DNA from: Calliopsis andreniformis
Lineage: Eukaryota > Arthropoda > Insecta > Hymenoptera > Andrenidae
Direction: 5' to 3'
DNA length: 64,000 bases
Assembly (NCBI RefSeq): GCF_051401765.1
Contig: NW_027480596.1
Location: 558,001 to 622,000, forward strand
Shown here: positions 24,208 through 35,440 of the stretch, one piece after another
How positions within the stretch are numbered: position 1 is the first letter of the stretch
Layout: the number at the start of each line of letters is the position of its first letter
Notes under the pieces: generated by a model
Told to the model about the DNA's origin: nothing
Seen by the model: only the letters and a program-made list of their open reading frames with translations
Database searches by the model: none
Program-made: the position numbers and the translations under genes

Positions 24208-25680
24208 AATCCTCAATCCTCAATCTTCAATCATCAATACTCAATCTTCAATCCTCAATAATCAATCCTCAATCCTCAATCCTCAATCACCAATCCTCAA
24301 TCTTCAATGCTCAATCCTCAATCATCAATCATCAATCTTCAACACTCAATCCTCAATCCTCAATCCTCAATACTCAATCCTCAATCTTCAATCCTCAATA
24401 CTCGATCTTCAATCCTCAATCCTCAATCCTCAATCCACAATCCTCAATCTTCAATCCTCTATACTCAATCTTCAATCCTCAATCCTCAATCCTCAATCCT
24501 CAATCCTCAGTCTTCAATCCTCAATACCCAATCCTCAACCTTCAACCCTCAATCCTCAATCCTCAATCCTCAATCCTCAATCCTCATTCTTCAATCCTCA
24601 ATACCCAATCCTCAATCTTCAATCCTCAATCCTAAATCCTCAATTCTCAATCCTCAATCCTCAGTCCTCAGACCTCAAGCCTCAATCCTCAACCCTCAGC
24701 CCTCATCCTCAATCCTCAATCCTCAATCCTCAATCCTCAGCCCTCAGTCCTCAAACCACAATGCTCAATCCTCAATCCCCAATCCTCAATCCTCAATCCT
24801 CAATCATCAATCCTCAATCCTCAATCCTCATTCTTCAAACCTCAATACCCAATTCTCAATCTTCATCCTCAATAATCAATCTCCAATCCTAGATCCTCAA
24901 TCCTCAATCCTCAATCCCCAATCTTCAATCCTCAATAATCAATCTCCAATCCTAGATCCTCAAACCTCAATCCTCAATCCTCAATCCTCAATCCTCATTC
25001 TTCAAACCTCAATACCCAATCCTCAATCTTCAATCCTCAATGCTCAATCCTCAATCCTCAAGCCTCAGTCCTCAATCCTCAATCCTCAATCCTCAAACCT
25101 CAATCCTCAATCTTCAATCATCAATCCTCTATCTTCAACACTCAATCCTCAATCCTCAATCCTCAATACTAACCATCAATCCTCTATTCTCGATACTCAA
25201 TAGAATATCCTGAATTCTCAGGATTCAATACTGAAACCTCAATCCTCAACCCTCAGCCCTCATCCTCCATTCTCAACCGCCAATCCTCAATCCTGAATGT
25301 TCAATCCTCAACATTCAATCTTCAATCCTCAATGCTCAATCCTCAATCCTCAAGCCTCAGTCCTCAATCCTCAATCCTCAATCCTCAAACCTCAATCCTC
25401 AACCGTCAGTCCTCGTCCTCAATCCTCAACCCTCAATCCTCAATCCCCAATCCTCAACCTTCAAGCCTCAATCCTCAATCATCAATCATCAATCTTCAAC
25501 ACTCAATCCTCAATCCTCAATCCTCAATCCTCAATACTCAATCCTCAATCTTCAATCCTCAATACTCAATCTTCAATCCTCAATCCTCAATCCTCAATAC
25601 ACAATCCTCAATCTTCAATCCTCTATACTCAATCTTCAATCCTCAATCCTCAATCCTCAATCCTCAATCCTCAGTCTTCA
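23734..25680. repeat. Block shared with 30,006-31,952 (1.95 kb)
   Basis: The copies are 6,272 bp apart, an exact multiple of 7. I saw only single-base differences, for example AATAATC here versus AATAGTC at 31,210. The right edge is 25,680/31,952. The block overlaps the 23,270-24,207 block, so two other loci carry overlapping parts of it. It contains the G module at 25,207-25,224. Confidence 0.88.
25207..25224. repeat. G-module inverted repeat
   Basis: Same arms with loop ATTC. Counterparts lie at 29,373 and 31,479 in the duplicated mosaic blocks. Confidence 0.85.
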
Positions 25681-28439
25681 ATCCTCAATACCCAATCCTC
25701 AACCTTCAAGCCTCAATCCTCAATCCTCAATCCTCAATCCTCAATCCTCATTCTTCAATCCTCAATACCCAATCCTCAATCTTCAATCCTCAATCCTAAA
25801 TCCTCAATTCTCAATCCTCAATCCTCAGTCCTCAGACCTCAAGCCTCAGTCCTCAACCCTCAGCCCACATCCTCAATCCTCAATCCTCAATCCTCAATCC
25901 TCAGCCCTCAGTCCTCAAACCACAATGCTCAATCCTCAATCCCCAATCCTCAATCCTCAATCCTCAATCATCAATACTCAATCTTCAATACTCATTCCTC
26001 AATCCTCAATCCCCAATCCTCAATCTTCAATCATCAATCCTCAATCTTCAACACTCAATCCTCAATCCTCAATCCTCAATACTAACCATCAATCCTCAAT
26101 TCTCGATACTCAATAGAATATCCTGAATTCTCAGGATTCAATACTGAAACCTCAATCCTCAACCCTCAGACCTCATCCTCCATCCTCAATCGTCAATCCT
26201 CAATCCTGAATCTTAAATCCTCAATATTCAATCTTCAATATTCAATCCTCAAACCTCAATCCTCAATCCTCAATCCTCAATCCTCAATCTTCAATACTTA
26301 ATACTCAATCCTCAAACCTCAATCCTCAATCCTCAATCATCAATCCTCAATCTTCAATACTCATTCTTCAATCCTCAACCTTCAATCCTCAATACTCAAC
26401 CATCAATCCTCAGTTCTCAATAGAATATCATCAATTCACAGTTTTCAATACTCAATACTCAATCTGCAATCTTCAAATCTCTATCCACAAATATCAATTC
26501 TCACCACTCAACCCTCAACACTCAGTCCCCAATCCTCAATATTCAATCCTCAATCCTCAACCCTCAATCCTCAATCCTCAATCTTCAATCCTCAATACTC
26601 AATCTTCAAACCTCAATCCTCAATCCTCAATCCTCAATCCTCAATCGTCAGTCTTCTACCCTCAATACTCACTCTTCAATACTCAACACTCAATCCTCAA
26701 TCCTCAATCCTCAGTCCTCAAACCTCAATTCTGAATCCTCAATCCTGAGTCCTCAATCTTCGGCCCTCAGTCCTCAACAATCAATTCTCAATCCTCAATC
26801 CTCAATAGAATATCCTCAATTCACAGCTTTCAATACTAAATACTCAAACTGCAATCTTCAAACCTCTATCCACAAACATCAATTCTCATCACTCAACCCT
26901 CAACACTCAGTCCTCAACGTTCAATCCTCAATCCTCAATCCTCAATCCTCAATCGTCAATCTTCAATCCTCAATCCTCAACCCTCATTCTTCAATCCTCA
27001 ATACCCAATCCTCAATCTTCAATCCTCAATCCTCAATCCCCAATTCTCAATCCTCAATCGTCAGTCCTCAGTCCTCAAACCACAATCCTCAACTCTCAGC
27101 CCTCATCGTCAATCCTCAATCCTCAATCCTCAATCCTCAACCTTCAATCCTCAATACTCAATCCTCAATCGTCAGTCCTCAATCCCCACTCCTCAATCTT
27201 CAATGCTCAATCCTCAATCCTCAATCCTCAATCCTCAATCCTCAATCTTCAGTCCTCAATACTCAACCTTCAATCCTAAATCCTCAATCCTCAATCCTCA
27301 ATCCTCAATCCTCAATCCTGAATCCTCAATCTTCAATCCTCAATACTCAATCTGCAATCCTCAAACCTCAATCCTCATCCCTCAGCCCTCATCCTCCATC
27401 CTCAATACTCAATCCTCAATCCTGAATCTTCAATCCTCTATATTCAATCTTCAATCCTCAATACTCAATCCTCAGTCCTCAGTGATCAATACTCAATCGT
27501 CAATACTGAATCCTCAATCCTCAATCCTCAATCCTCAATCCTCAATCCTCAATCCTCATTTCTCAAACCTCAATCCTCAACCCTCAGTGCTCATCCTCAA
27601 TTCTCAATTCTCAATCCTCAATCCTGAATTCTCAATCTTCAATCCTCAATAATCAATCTCCAATCCTAGATCCTCAATCCACAATACTCAACCATCAATC
27701 CTCAATACTGAATCTTCAATCCCCAATACTCAATCCTCAATCGTCAATCCTCAATACCCAATCCTCAATCTTCAATGCTCAATCCTCAGTACTCAATCCT
27801 GAATCCTCAATCTTCAATCCTCAATACTCAATCTTCAACACTCAATCCTCAATCCTCAATCCTCAATCCTCAATCTTCAATCCTCAATCCTCAATCTTCA
27901 ATCTTCAATCATCAATACTCAATCTGCAATCCTCAATCCTCAAACCTCAGTCCTCAATCCTCATTCTTCAATCCTCAATAACCAATACTCAATCTTCAAT
28001 CCTCAATCCTCAATCCTCATTTCTCAATGCTCTATCCTCAGTCCTCAGTCCTCAAACCCCAATCCTCAACCGTAAGCCCCCATCCTCAATCCTCAATCCT
28101 CGATCTTCAATCCTCAATCCTCAATCCTCAATACTCAATCTTCGATCTTCAATCCTTAGTCCTCAAACCTCAATTCTGAAACCTCAATACTGAATCCTCA
28201 CTCTTCAGACCTCAGTCCTCAACAATCTGTTGTCAATCATCAATCCTCAATAGAATATCCTCAATTCAAAGATTTCAATACTCAATACTCAATCTGCAAT
28301 CTTCAAACCTCTATGCACAAAAATCAATTCTCATCACTCAACACTCAACACTCAGTCCTCAATGTTCAATCCTCAATCCTCAATTCCCAATCTTCAATCC
28401 TCAATACTGAATCTTCAATACTCAGTCCTCAATCCTCAA
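25681..28439. repeat. Mosaic stretch with G and C modules, related to 34-36 kb
   Basis: It contains a G module (26,120-26,137) and C modules near 26,420, 26,805 and 28,250. Several parts (about 27,200-27,650 and 27,775-28,350) are related to 35.1-35.5 and 35.7-36.3 kb, in the same order but with changed spacing. No gene is seen. Confidence 0.72.
26120..26137. repeat. G-module inverted repeat
   Basis: Same arms with loop ATTC, CAATACTGAAACC subtype. Confidence 0.85.
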
Positions 28440-29606
28440 TCCTCAGTCCTCAAACCTCAATCCTCAACCGTCAGTCCTCGTCCTCAATCCTCAACCCTCA
28501 ATCCTCAATCCTCAATCTTCAATCATCAATACTCAATCTTCAATCCTCAATAATCAATCCTCAATCCTCAATCCTCAATCCCCAATCCTCAATCTTCAAT
28601 GCTCAATCCTCAATCATCAATCATCAATCTTCAACACTCAATCCTCAATCCTCAATCCTCAATACTCAATCCTCAATCTTCAATCCTCAATACCCAATCC
28701 TCAACCTTCAACCCTCAATCCTCAATCCTCAATCCTCAATCCTCAATCCTCATTCTTCAATCCTCAATACCCAATCCTCAATCTTCAATCCTCAATCCTA
28801 AATCCTCAATTCTCAATCCTCAATCCTCAGTCCTCAGACCTCAAGCCTCAATCCTCAACCCTCAGCCCTCATCCTCAATCCTCAATCCTCAATCCTCAAT
28901 CCTCAGCCCTCAGTCCTCAAACCACAATGCTCAATCCTCAATCCCCAATCCTCAATCCTCAATCCTCAATCATCAATCCTCAATCCTCAATCCTCATTCT
29001 TCAAACCTCAATACCCAATTCTCAATCTTCATCCTCAATAATCAATCTCCAATCCTAGATCCTCAATCCTCAATCCTCAATCCCCAATCTTCAATCCTCA
29101 ATAATCAATCTCCAATCCTAGATCCTCAAACCTCAATCCTCAATCCTCAATCCTCAATCCTCATTCTTCAAACCACAATACCCAATCCTCAATCTTCAAT
29201 CCTCAATGCTCAATCCTCAATCCTCAAGCCTCAGTCCTCAATTCTCAATCCTCAATCCTCAAACCTCAATCCTCAATCGTCAATCATCAATCCTCTATCT
29301 TCAACACTCAATCCTCAATCCTCAATCCTCAATACTAACCATCAATCCTCTATTCTCGATACTCAATAGAATATCCTGAATTCTCAGGATTCAATACTGA
29401 AACCTCAATCCTCAACCCTCAGCCCTCATCCTCCATTCTCAAACGCCAATCCTCAATCCTGAATGTTCAATCCTCAACATTCAATCTTCAATCCTCAATG
29501 CTCAATCCTCAATCCTCAAGCCTCAGTCCTCAATCCTCAATCCTCAATCCTCAAACCTCAATCCTCAACCGTCAGTCCTCGTCCTCAATCCTCAACCCTC
29601 AATCCT
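28440..29606. repeat. Copy of about 24,148-25,440 lacking 18 heptamers
   Basis: Offset to the 24-kb block is 4,292 on the left and 4,166 on the right. The 126-bp difference is 18 heptamers and lies near 28,680, where the copy jumps between two CAATACT-containing positions. The G module is at 29,373-29,390. Beyond 29,606 the sequences diverge. Confidence 0.85.
29373..29390. repeat. G-module inverted repeat
   Basis: Same arms with loop ATTC, in the copy lacking 18 heptamers. Confidence 0.85.
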
Positions 29607-30005
29607 CAATCCTCAATCTTCAATCATCAATACTCAATCTTCAATCCTCAATAATCAATCCTCAATCCTCAGTCTTCAATCCTCAATCCCCAATCCTCAA
29701 CCTTCAAGCCTCAATCCTCAATCATCAATCATCAATCTTCAACACTCAATCCTCAATCCTCAATCCTCAATCCTCAATACTCAATCCTCAATCCTCAATC
29801 CTCAATCCTCAATCTTCAATCCTCAATCCTCAATCCTCAATCCTCAATCCTCAATCCTCAATCCTCAATCCTCAATCTTCAATCCTCAATCCTCAATCCT
29901 CAATCCTGAATTCTCAATCTTCAATCCTCAATACTCAATCTTCAATCCCCAATCCTCAATCCTCAATCCTCAACCCTCATTCATCAAACCTCAATCCTCA
30001 ACCAT
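29607..30005. repeat. Plain heptamer spacer between two mosaic copies
   Basis: Mostly CAATCCT with CAATCTT and CAATACT variants. The right part resembles 20.3-20.5 kb. No module with the CAATAGA core and no gene is seen. Confidence 0.8.
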
Positions 30006-31952
30006 CAACCCTCAGCCCTCATTCTCAATCCTCAATCCTCAGTCCTCAATATTCAATCCCCAATACTCAATCTTCAATCCTCAATTCTCAATCCTCAATC
30101 CTCAATCCTCAATCCTCAGTCATAAATCCTCAATCTTCAATACTCAATCGTCAATCCTCAGTCCTCAATCCTCAATCCTCAACCCTCGGTCCTCAAACCT
30201 CAATCCTCAACCCTCAGTCCACATCCTCAATTCTCAATTCTCAATCCTCAATCCTCAATCGTCAACCTTCAATCTCCAAAAATCAATCTCCAATCTTAGA
30301 TCCTCAATCCCCAATCCTCAGTCCTCAATCCTCAATCTTCAATCCTCAATCGCCAGTCCTCAATCTTCAATCCTCTATGCTCAATCGTCAATCCTCAAGC
30401 CTCAGTCCTCAATCCTCAATCCTCAATCCTCAAACCTCAATCCTCAACCGTCAGTCCTCGTCCTCAATCCTCAACCCTCAATCCTCAATCCTCAATCTTC
30501 AATCATCAATACTCAATCTTCAATCCTCAATAATCAATCCTCAATCCTCAATCCTCAATCACCAATCCTCAATCTTCAATGCTCAATCCTCAATCATCAA
30601 TCATCAATCTTCAACACTCAATCCTCAATCCTCAATCCTCAATACTCAATCCTCAATCTTCAATCCTCAATACTCGATCTTCAATCCTCAATCCTCAATC
30701 CTCAATCCACAATCCTCAATCTTCAATCCTCTATACTCAATCTTCAATCCTCAATCCTCAATCCTCAATCCTCAATCCTCAGTCTTCAATCCTCAATACC
30801 CAATCCTCAACCTTCAACCCTCAATCCTCAATCCTCAATCCTCAATCCTCAATCCTCATTCTTCAATCCTCAATACCCAATCCTCAATCTTCAATCCTCA
30901 ATCCTAAATCCTCAATTCTCAATCCTCAATCCTCAGTCCTCAGACCTCAAGCCTCAATCCTCAACCCTCAGCCCTCATCCTCAATCCTCAATCCTCAATC
31001 CTCAATCCTCAGCCCTCAGTCCTCAAACCACAATGCTCAATCCTCAATCCCCAATCCTCAATCCTCAATCCTCAATCATCAATCCTCAATCCTCAATCCT
31101 CATTCTTCAAACCTCAATACCCAATTCTCAATCTTCATCCTCAATAATCAATCTCCAATCCTAGATCCTCAATCCTCAATCCTCAATCCCCAATCTTCAA
31201 TCCTCAATAGTCAATCTCCAATCCTAGATCCTCAAACCTCAATCCTCAATCCTCAATCCTCAATCCTCATTCTTCAAACCTCAATACCCAATCCTCAATC
31301 TTCAATCCTCAATGCTCAATCCTCAATCCTCAAGCCTCAGTCCTCAATCCTCAATCCTCAATCCTCAAACCTCAATCCTCAATCTTCAATCATCAATCCT
31401 CTATCTTCAACACTCAATCCTCAATCCTCAATCCTCAATACTAACCATCAATCCTCTATTCTCGATACTCAATAGAATATCCTGAATTCTCAGGATTCAA
31501 TACTGAAACCTCAATCCTCAACCCTCAGCCCTCATCCTCCATTCTCAACCGCCAATCCTCAATCCTGAATGTTCAATCCTCAACATTCAATCTTCAATCC
31601 TCAATGCTCAATCCTCAATCCTCAAGCCTCAGTCCTCAATCCTCAATCCTCAATCCTCAAACCTCAATCCTCAACCGTCAGTCCTCGTCCTCAATCCTCA
31701 ACCCTCAATCCTCAATCCCCAATCCTCAACCTTCAAGCCTCAATCCTGAATCATCAATCATCAATCTTCAACACTCAATCCTCAATCCTCAATCCTCAAT
31801 CCTCAATACTCAATCCTCAATCTTCAATCCTCAATACTCAATCTTCAATCCTCAATCCTCAATCCTCAATACACAATCCTCAATCTTCAATCCTCTATAC
31901 TCAATCTTCAATCCTCAATCCTCAATCCTCAATCCTCAATCCTCAGTCTTCA
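30006..31952. repeat. Copy of 23,734-25,680
   Basis: Second copy of the 1.95-kb block, with the G module at 31,479-31,496. Its part 30,499-31,437 is duplicated again directly downstream at 31,950-32,888. Confidence 0.88.
31479..31496. repeat. G-module inverted repeat
   Basis: Same arms with loop ATTC, in the 30,006-31,952 copy. Confidence 0.85.
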
Positions 31953-32888
31953 ATCATCAATACTCAATCTTCAATCCTCAATAATCAATCCTCAATCCTC
32001 AATCCTCAATCACCAATCCTCAATCTTCAATGCTCAATCCTCAATCATCAATCATCAATCTTCAACACTCAATCCTCAATCCTCAATCCTCAATACTCAA
32101 TCCTCAATCTTCAATCCTCAATACTCGATCTTCAATCCTCAATCCTCAATCCTCAATCCACAATCCTCAATCTTCAATCCTCTATACTCAATCTTCAATC
32201 CTCAATCCTCAATCCTCAATCCTCAATCCTCAGTCTTCAATCCTCAATACCCAATCCTCAACCTTCAACCCTCAATCCTCAATCCTCAATCCTCAATCCT
32301 CAATCCTCATTCTTCAATCCTCAATACCCAATCCTCAATCTTCAATCCTCAATCCTAAATCCTCAATTCTCAATCCTCAATCCTCAGTCCTCAGACCTCA
32401 AGCCTCAATCCTCAACCCTCAGCCCTCATCCTCAATCCTCAATCCTCAATCCTCAATCCTCAGCCCTCAGTCCTCAAACCACAATGCTCAATCCTCAATC
32501 CCCAATCCTCAATCCTCAATCCTCAATCATCAATCCTCAATCCTCAATCCTCATTCTTCAAACCTCAATACCCAATTCTCAATCTTCATCCTCAATAATC
32601 AATCTCCAATCCTAGATCCTCAATCCTCAATCCTCAATCCCCAATCTTCAATCCTCAATAATCAATCTCCAATCCTAGATCCTCAAACCTCAATCCTCAA
32701 TCCTCAATCCTCAATCCTCATTCTTCAAACCTCAATACCCAATCCTCAATCTTCAATCCTCAATGCTCAATCCTCAATCCTCAAGCCTCAGTCCTCAATC
32801 CTCAATCCTCAATCCTCAAACCTCAATCCTCAACCTTCAATCATCAATCCTCTATCTTCAACACTCAATCCTCAATCCTCAATCCTCA
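31950..32888. repeat. Local duplicate of 30,499-31,437 (offset 1,451 bp)
   Basis: The offset is 7 x 208 minus 5. I count five six-base units in the interval (three CATCCT, one CGTCCT, one AACCAT), exactly the shortfall expected. The left edge coincides with the end of the 6,272-bp-offset block at 31,952, so one exchange explains both edges. The right edge is about 32,888, where the AACCAT lead-in is replaced by plain heptamers. Confidence 0.87.
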
Positions 32889-32972
32889 ATCCTCAATCCT
32901 CAATCCTCAATCCTCAATCTTCAATACTCAATCGTCAATCCTCAGTCCTCAATCCTCAATCCTCAACCCTCG

Positions 32973-33910
32973 GTCCTCATCCCCAATTCTCAATTCTCAA
33001 TCCTCAATCCTCAATTCTCAATCTTCATCCTCAATAATCAATCTCCAATCCTAGATACTCAATCCTCAATCCTCAATCCCCAATCTTCAATCCTCAATAT
33101 TCAATCTCCAATCCTAGATCCTCAATCCTCAATCCTCAATCCTCAATCCTCAATCCTCATTCTTCAACCCTCAATACCCAATTCTCAATCTTCATACTCA
33201 ATAATCAATCTCCAATCCTAGATCCTCAATCCTCAATCCTCAATCCCCAATCTTCAATCCTCAATAATCAATCTCCAATCCTAGATCCTCAATCCTCAAT
33301 CCTCAATCCTCAACCCTCAATCCTCATTCTTCAAACCTCAATACCCAATCATCAATCTTCAATCCTCAATGCTCAATACTCAATCCTCAAGCCTCAGTCC
33401 TCAATCCTCAATCCTCAATCCTCTAACCTCAATCCTCAACCCTCAGCCCTCATTCTCAATCCTCAATCCTCAGTCCTCAATATTCAATCCCCAATACTCA
33501 ATCTTCAATCCTCAATTCTCAATCCTCAATCCTCAATCCTCAATCCTCAGTCATAAATCCTCAATCTTCAATACTCAATCGTCAATCCTCAGTCCTCAAT
33601 CCTCAATCCTCAACCCTCGGTCCTCAAACCTCAATCCTCAACCCTCAGTCCACATCCTCAATTCTCAATTCTCAATCCTCAATCCTCAATCCTCAACCTT
33701 CAATCTCCAAAAATCAATCTCCAATCTTAGATCCTCAATCCCCAATCCTCAGTCCTCAATCCTCAATCTTCAATCCTCAATCGCCAGTCCTCAATCTTCA
33801 ATCCTCTATGCTCAATCGTCAATCCTCAAGCCTCAGTCCTCAATCCTCAATCCTCAATCCTCAAACCTCAATCCTCAACCGTCAGTCCTCGTCCTCAATC
33901 CTCAACCCTC
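32973..33910. repeat. Copy of 23,270-24,207
   Basis: Second copy of the 938-bp block. It begins within about 85 bp of the end of the preceding duplicate. At 33,911 it switches to a sequence resembling 17,090 onward, a third source within 2 kb. Confidence 0.85.
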
Positions 33911-34184
33911 ATTCCTGATTCTTCAATCCTCAATACCCAATTCTCAATCTTCAATCCTCAATCCTAAATCCTCTATTCTCAATCCTCAATCCTCAGTCCT
34001 CAGTCCTCAAATCTCAATCATCAACCCTCAGCCCTAATCCTGAATACTCAATCCTCAATCCTCAATCCTCAGCCCTCTGTCCTCCAACCTCAATGCTCAA
34101 TCCTCAATCCCCAATCCTCAATCCTCAATCTTCAATCCTCAATATTCAATCTGCAATCCTCAATCCTCAAACCTCAGTCCTCAA
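33911..34184. repeat. Short mosaic stretch related to 17.09-17.28 kb
   Basis: It shares the landmarks CCTGATTCTT, AATCCTGAATACT and CCCTCTGTCCTCC with 17.1-17.27 kb and 39.66-39.85 kb. No gene is seen. Confidence 0.75.
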
Positions 34185-35440
34185 TCTTCAATCCTCAATA
34201 CTCAATCTTCAATCCTCAATCCTCAATCCTCAATCCTCAGTCCTCAAACCCCAATTCTGAATCCTCAATCCTGTGTCCTCAATCTTCGGCCCTCAGTCCT
34301 CAACTATCAATTGTCAATCCTCAATCCTCAATAGAATATCCTCAATTCACAGCTTTCAATACTCAATACTCAGACTGCAATCTTCAAACCTCTATCCACA
34401 AACATCAATTCTCATCACTCAACCCTCAACACTCAGTCCTCAACGTTCAATCCTCAATCCTCAATCCTCAATCCTCAATCGTCAATCTTCAATCCTCAAT
34501 ACTCAATCTTCAATCCTCAATCCTCAATCCTCAATCCTCAATCCTCATTCTTCAATCCTCAGTACCCAAACCTCAATCTTCAATCCTCAATCCTCAATCC
34601 TCAATTCTCAATCCTCAATCGTCAGTCCTCAGTCCTCAAACCTCAATCCTCAACCCTCAGCCCTCATCGTCAATCCTCAATCCTCAATCCTCAATCCTCA
34701 ACATTCAATCCTCAATACTCAATCTTCAATTCTCAATCATCAATTCTCAACCCTCAATCCTCAATCCTCAATCCTCAGTCCTCAATTCTCAATCCTCAAT
34801 CGTCAGTCTTCAATCCTCAATACTCAATCTTCTATCCTCAATCCTCAATCCTCAATCCTCAATCCTCATTCTTGAATACTCAATACCCAATATTCAATCT
34901 TCAATCCTCAATTCTCAATCCTCATTTCTCAATGCTCTATCCTCAGTCCTCAGTCCTCAAACCTCAATTCTCAACCGTCAGCCCCCATCCTCAATCCTCA
35001 ATCTTCAATCTTAAATCCTCAATCCTCAATCCTCATTACTCATTCTTCAATCCTCAATACTCAATCCTCTATCGTCAATCCTCAATCCCCAATCCTTAAT
35101 CTTCAATGCTCAATCCTCAATCCTCAATCCTCAATCCTCAATCCTCAATCTTCAATCCTCAATACTCAATCTTCAATCCTAAATCCTCAATCCTCAATCC
35201 TCAATCCTCAATCCTCAATCCTGAATCCTCAATCTTCAATCCTCAATACTCAATCTGCAATCCTCAAACCTCAATCCTCAGCCCTTAGCCCTCATCCTCC
35301 ATCCTCAATACTCAATCCTCAATCCTGAATCTTCAATCCTCTATATTCAATCTTCAATCCTCAATACTCAATCCTCAATCCTCAGTGATCAATACTCAAT
35401 CGTCAATACTGAATCCTCAATCCTCAATCCTCAATCCTCA
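34185..35440. repeat. 1,256-bp block, first of two copies (second at 38,042-39,297)
   Basis: The copies are 3,857 bp apart (7 x 552 minus 7), and I count seven six-base units in the interval, as the phase arithmetic requires. Edge mismatches are 34,184/38,041 and 35,441/39,298. The only interior difference I saw is 34,235C/38,092A. The block carries a C module at its left end and a CATTACT then CATTCTT pair. Confidence 0.9.
34271..34446. repeat. C module (type example)
   Basis: About 175 bp of diverged heptamers: an AATCTTCGGCCCTCAGTCC lead, ATCAATTGTC, the CAATAGA then ATATCCT core, then CAATTCA with CAGCTTT or CAGTTTT, CTATCCA with CAAACAT, and a CAACACTCAGTCC end. The first in the window is at about 14,150. 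Others lie near 21,205, 22,150, 26,420, 26,805, 28,250, 36,160, 37,145, 38,187, 41,150, 42,920, 44,250, 44,930, 45,340, 45,770, 46,875, 47,875, 48,728, 49,408, 50,500, 54,285, 55,205, 56,075, 56,560, 57,065, 59,240, 60,175, 60,610, 61,485, 61,970, 62,485 and 63,790. None lies left of 14 kb. Confidence 0.85.
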
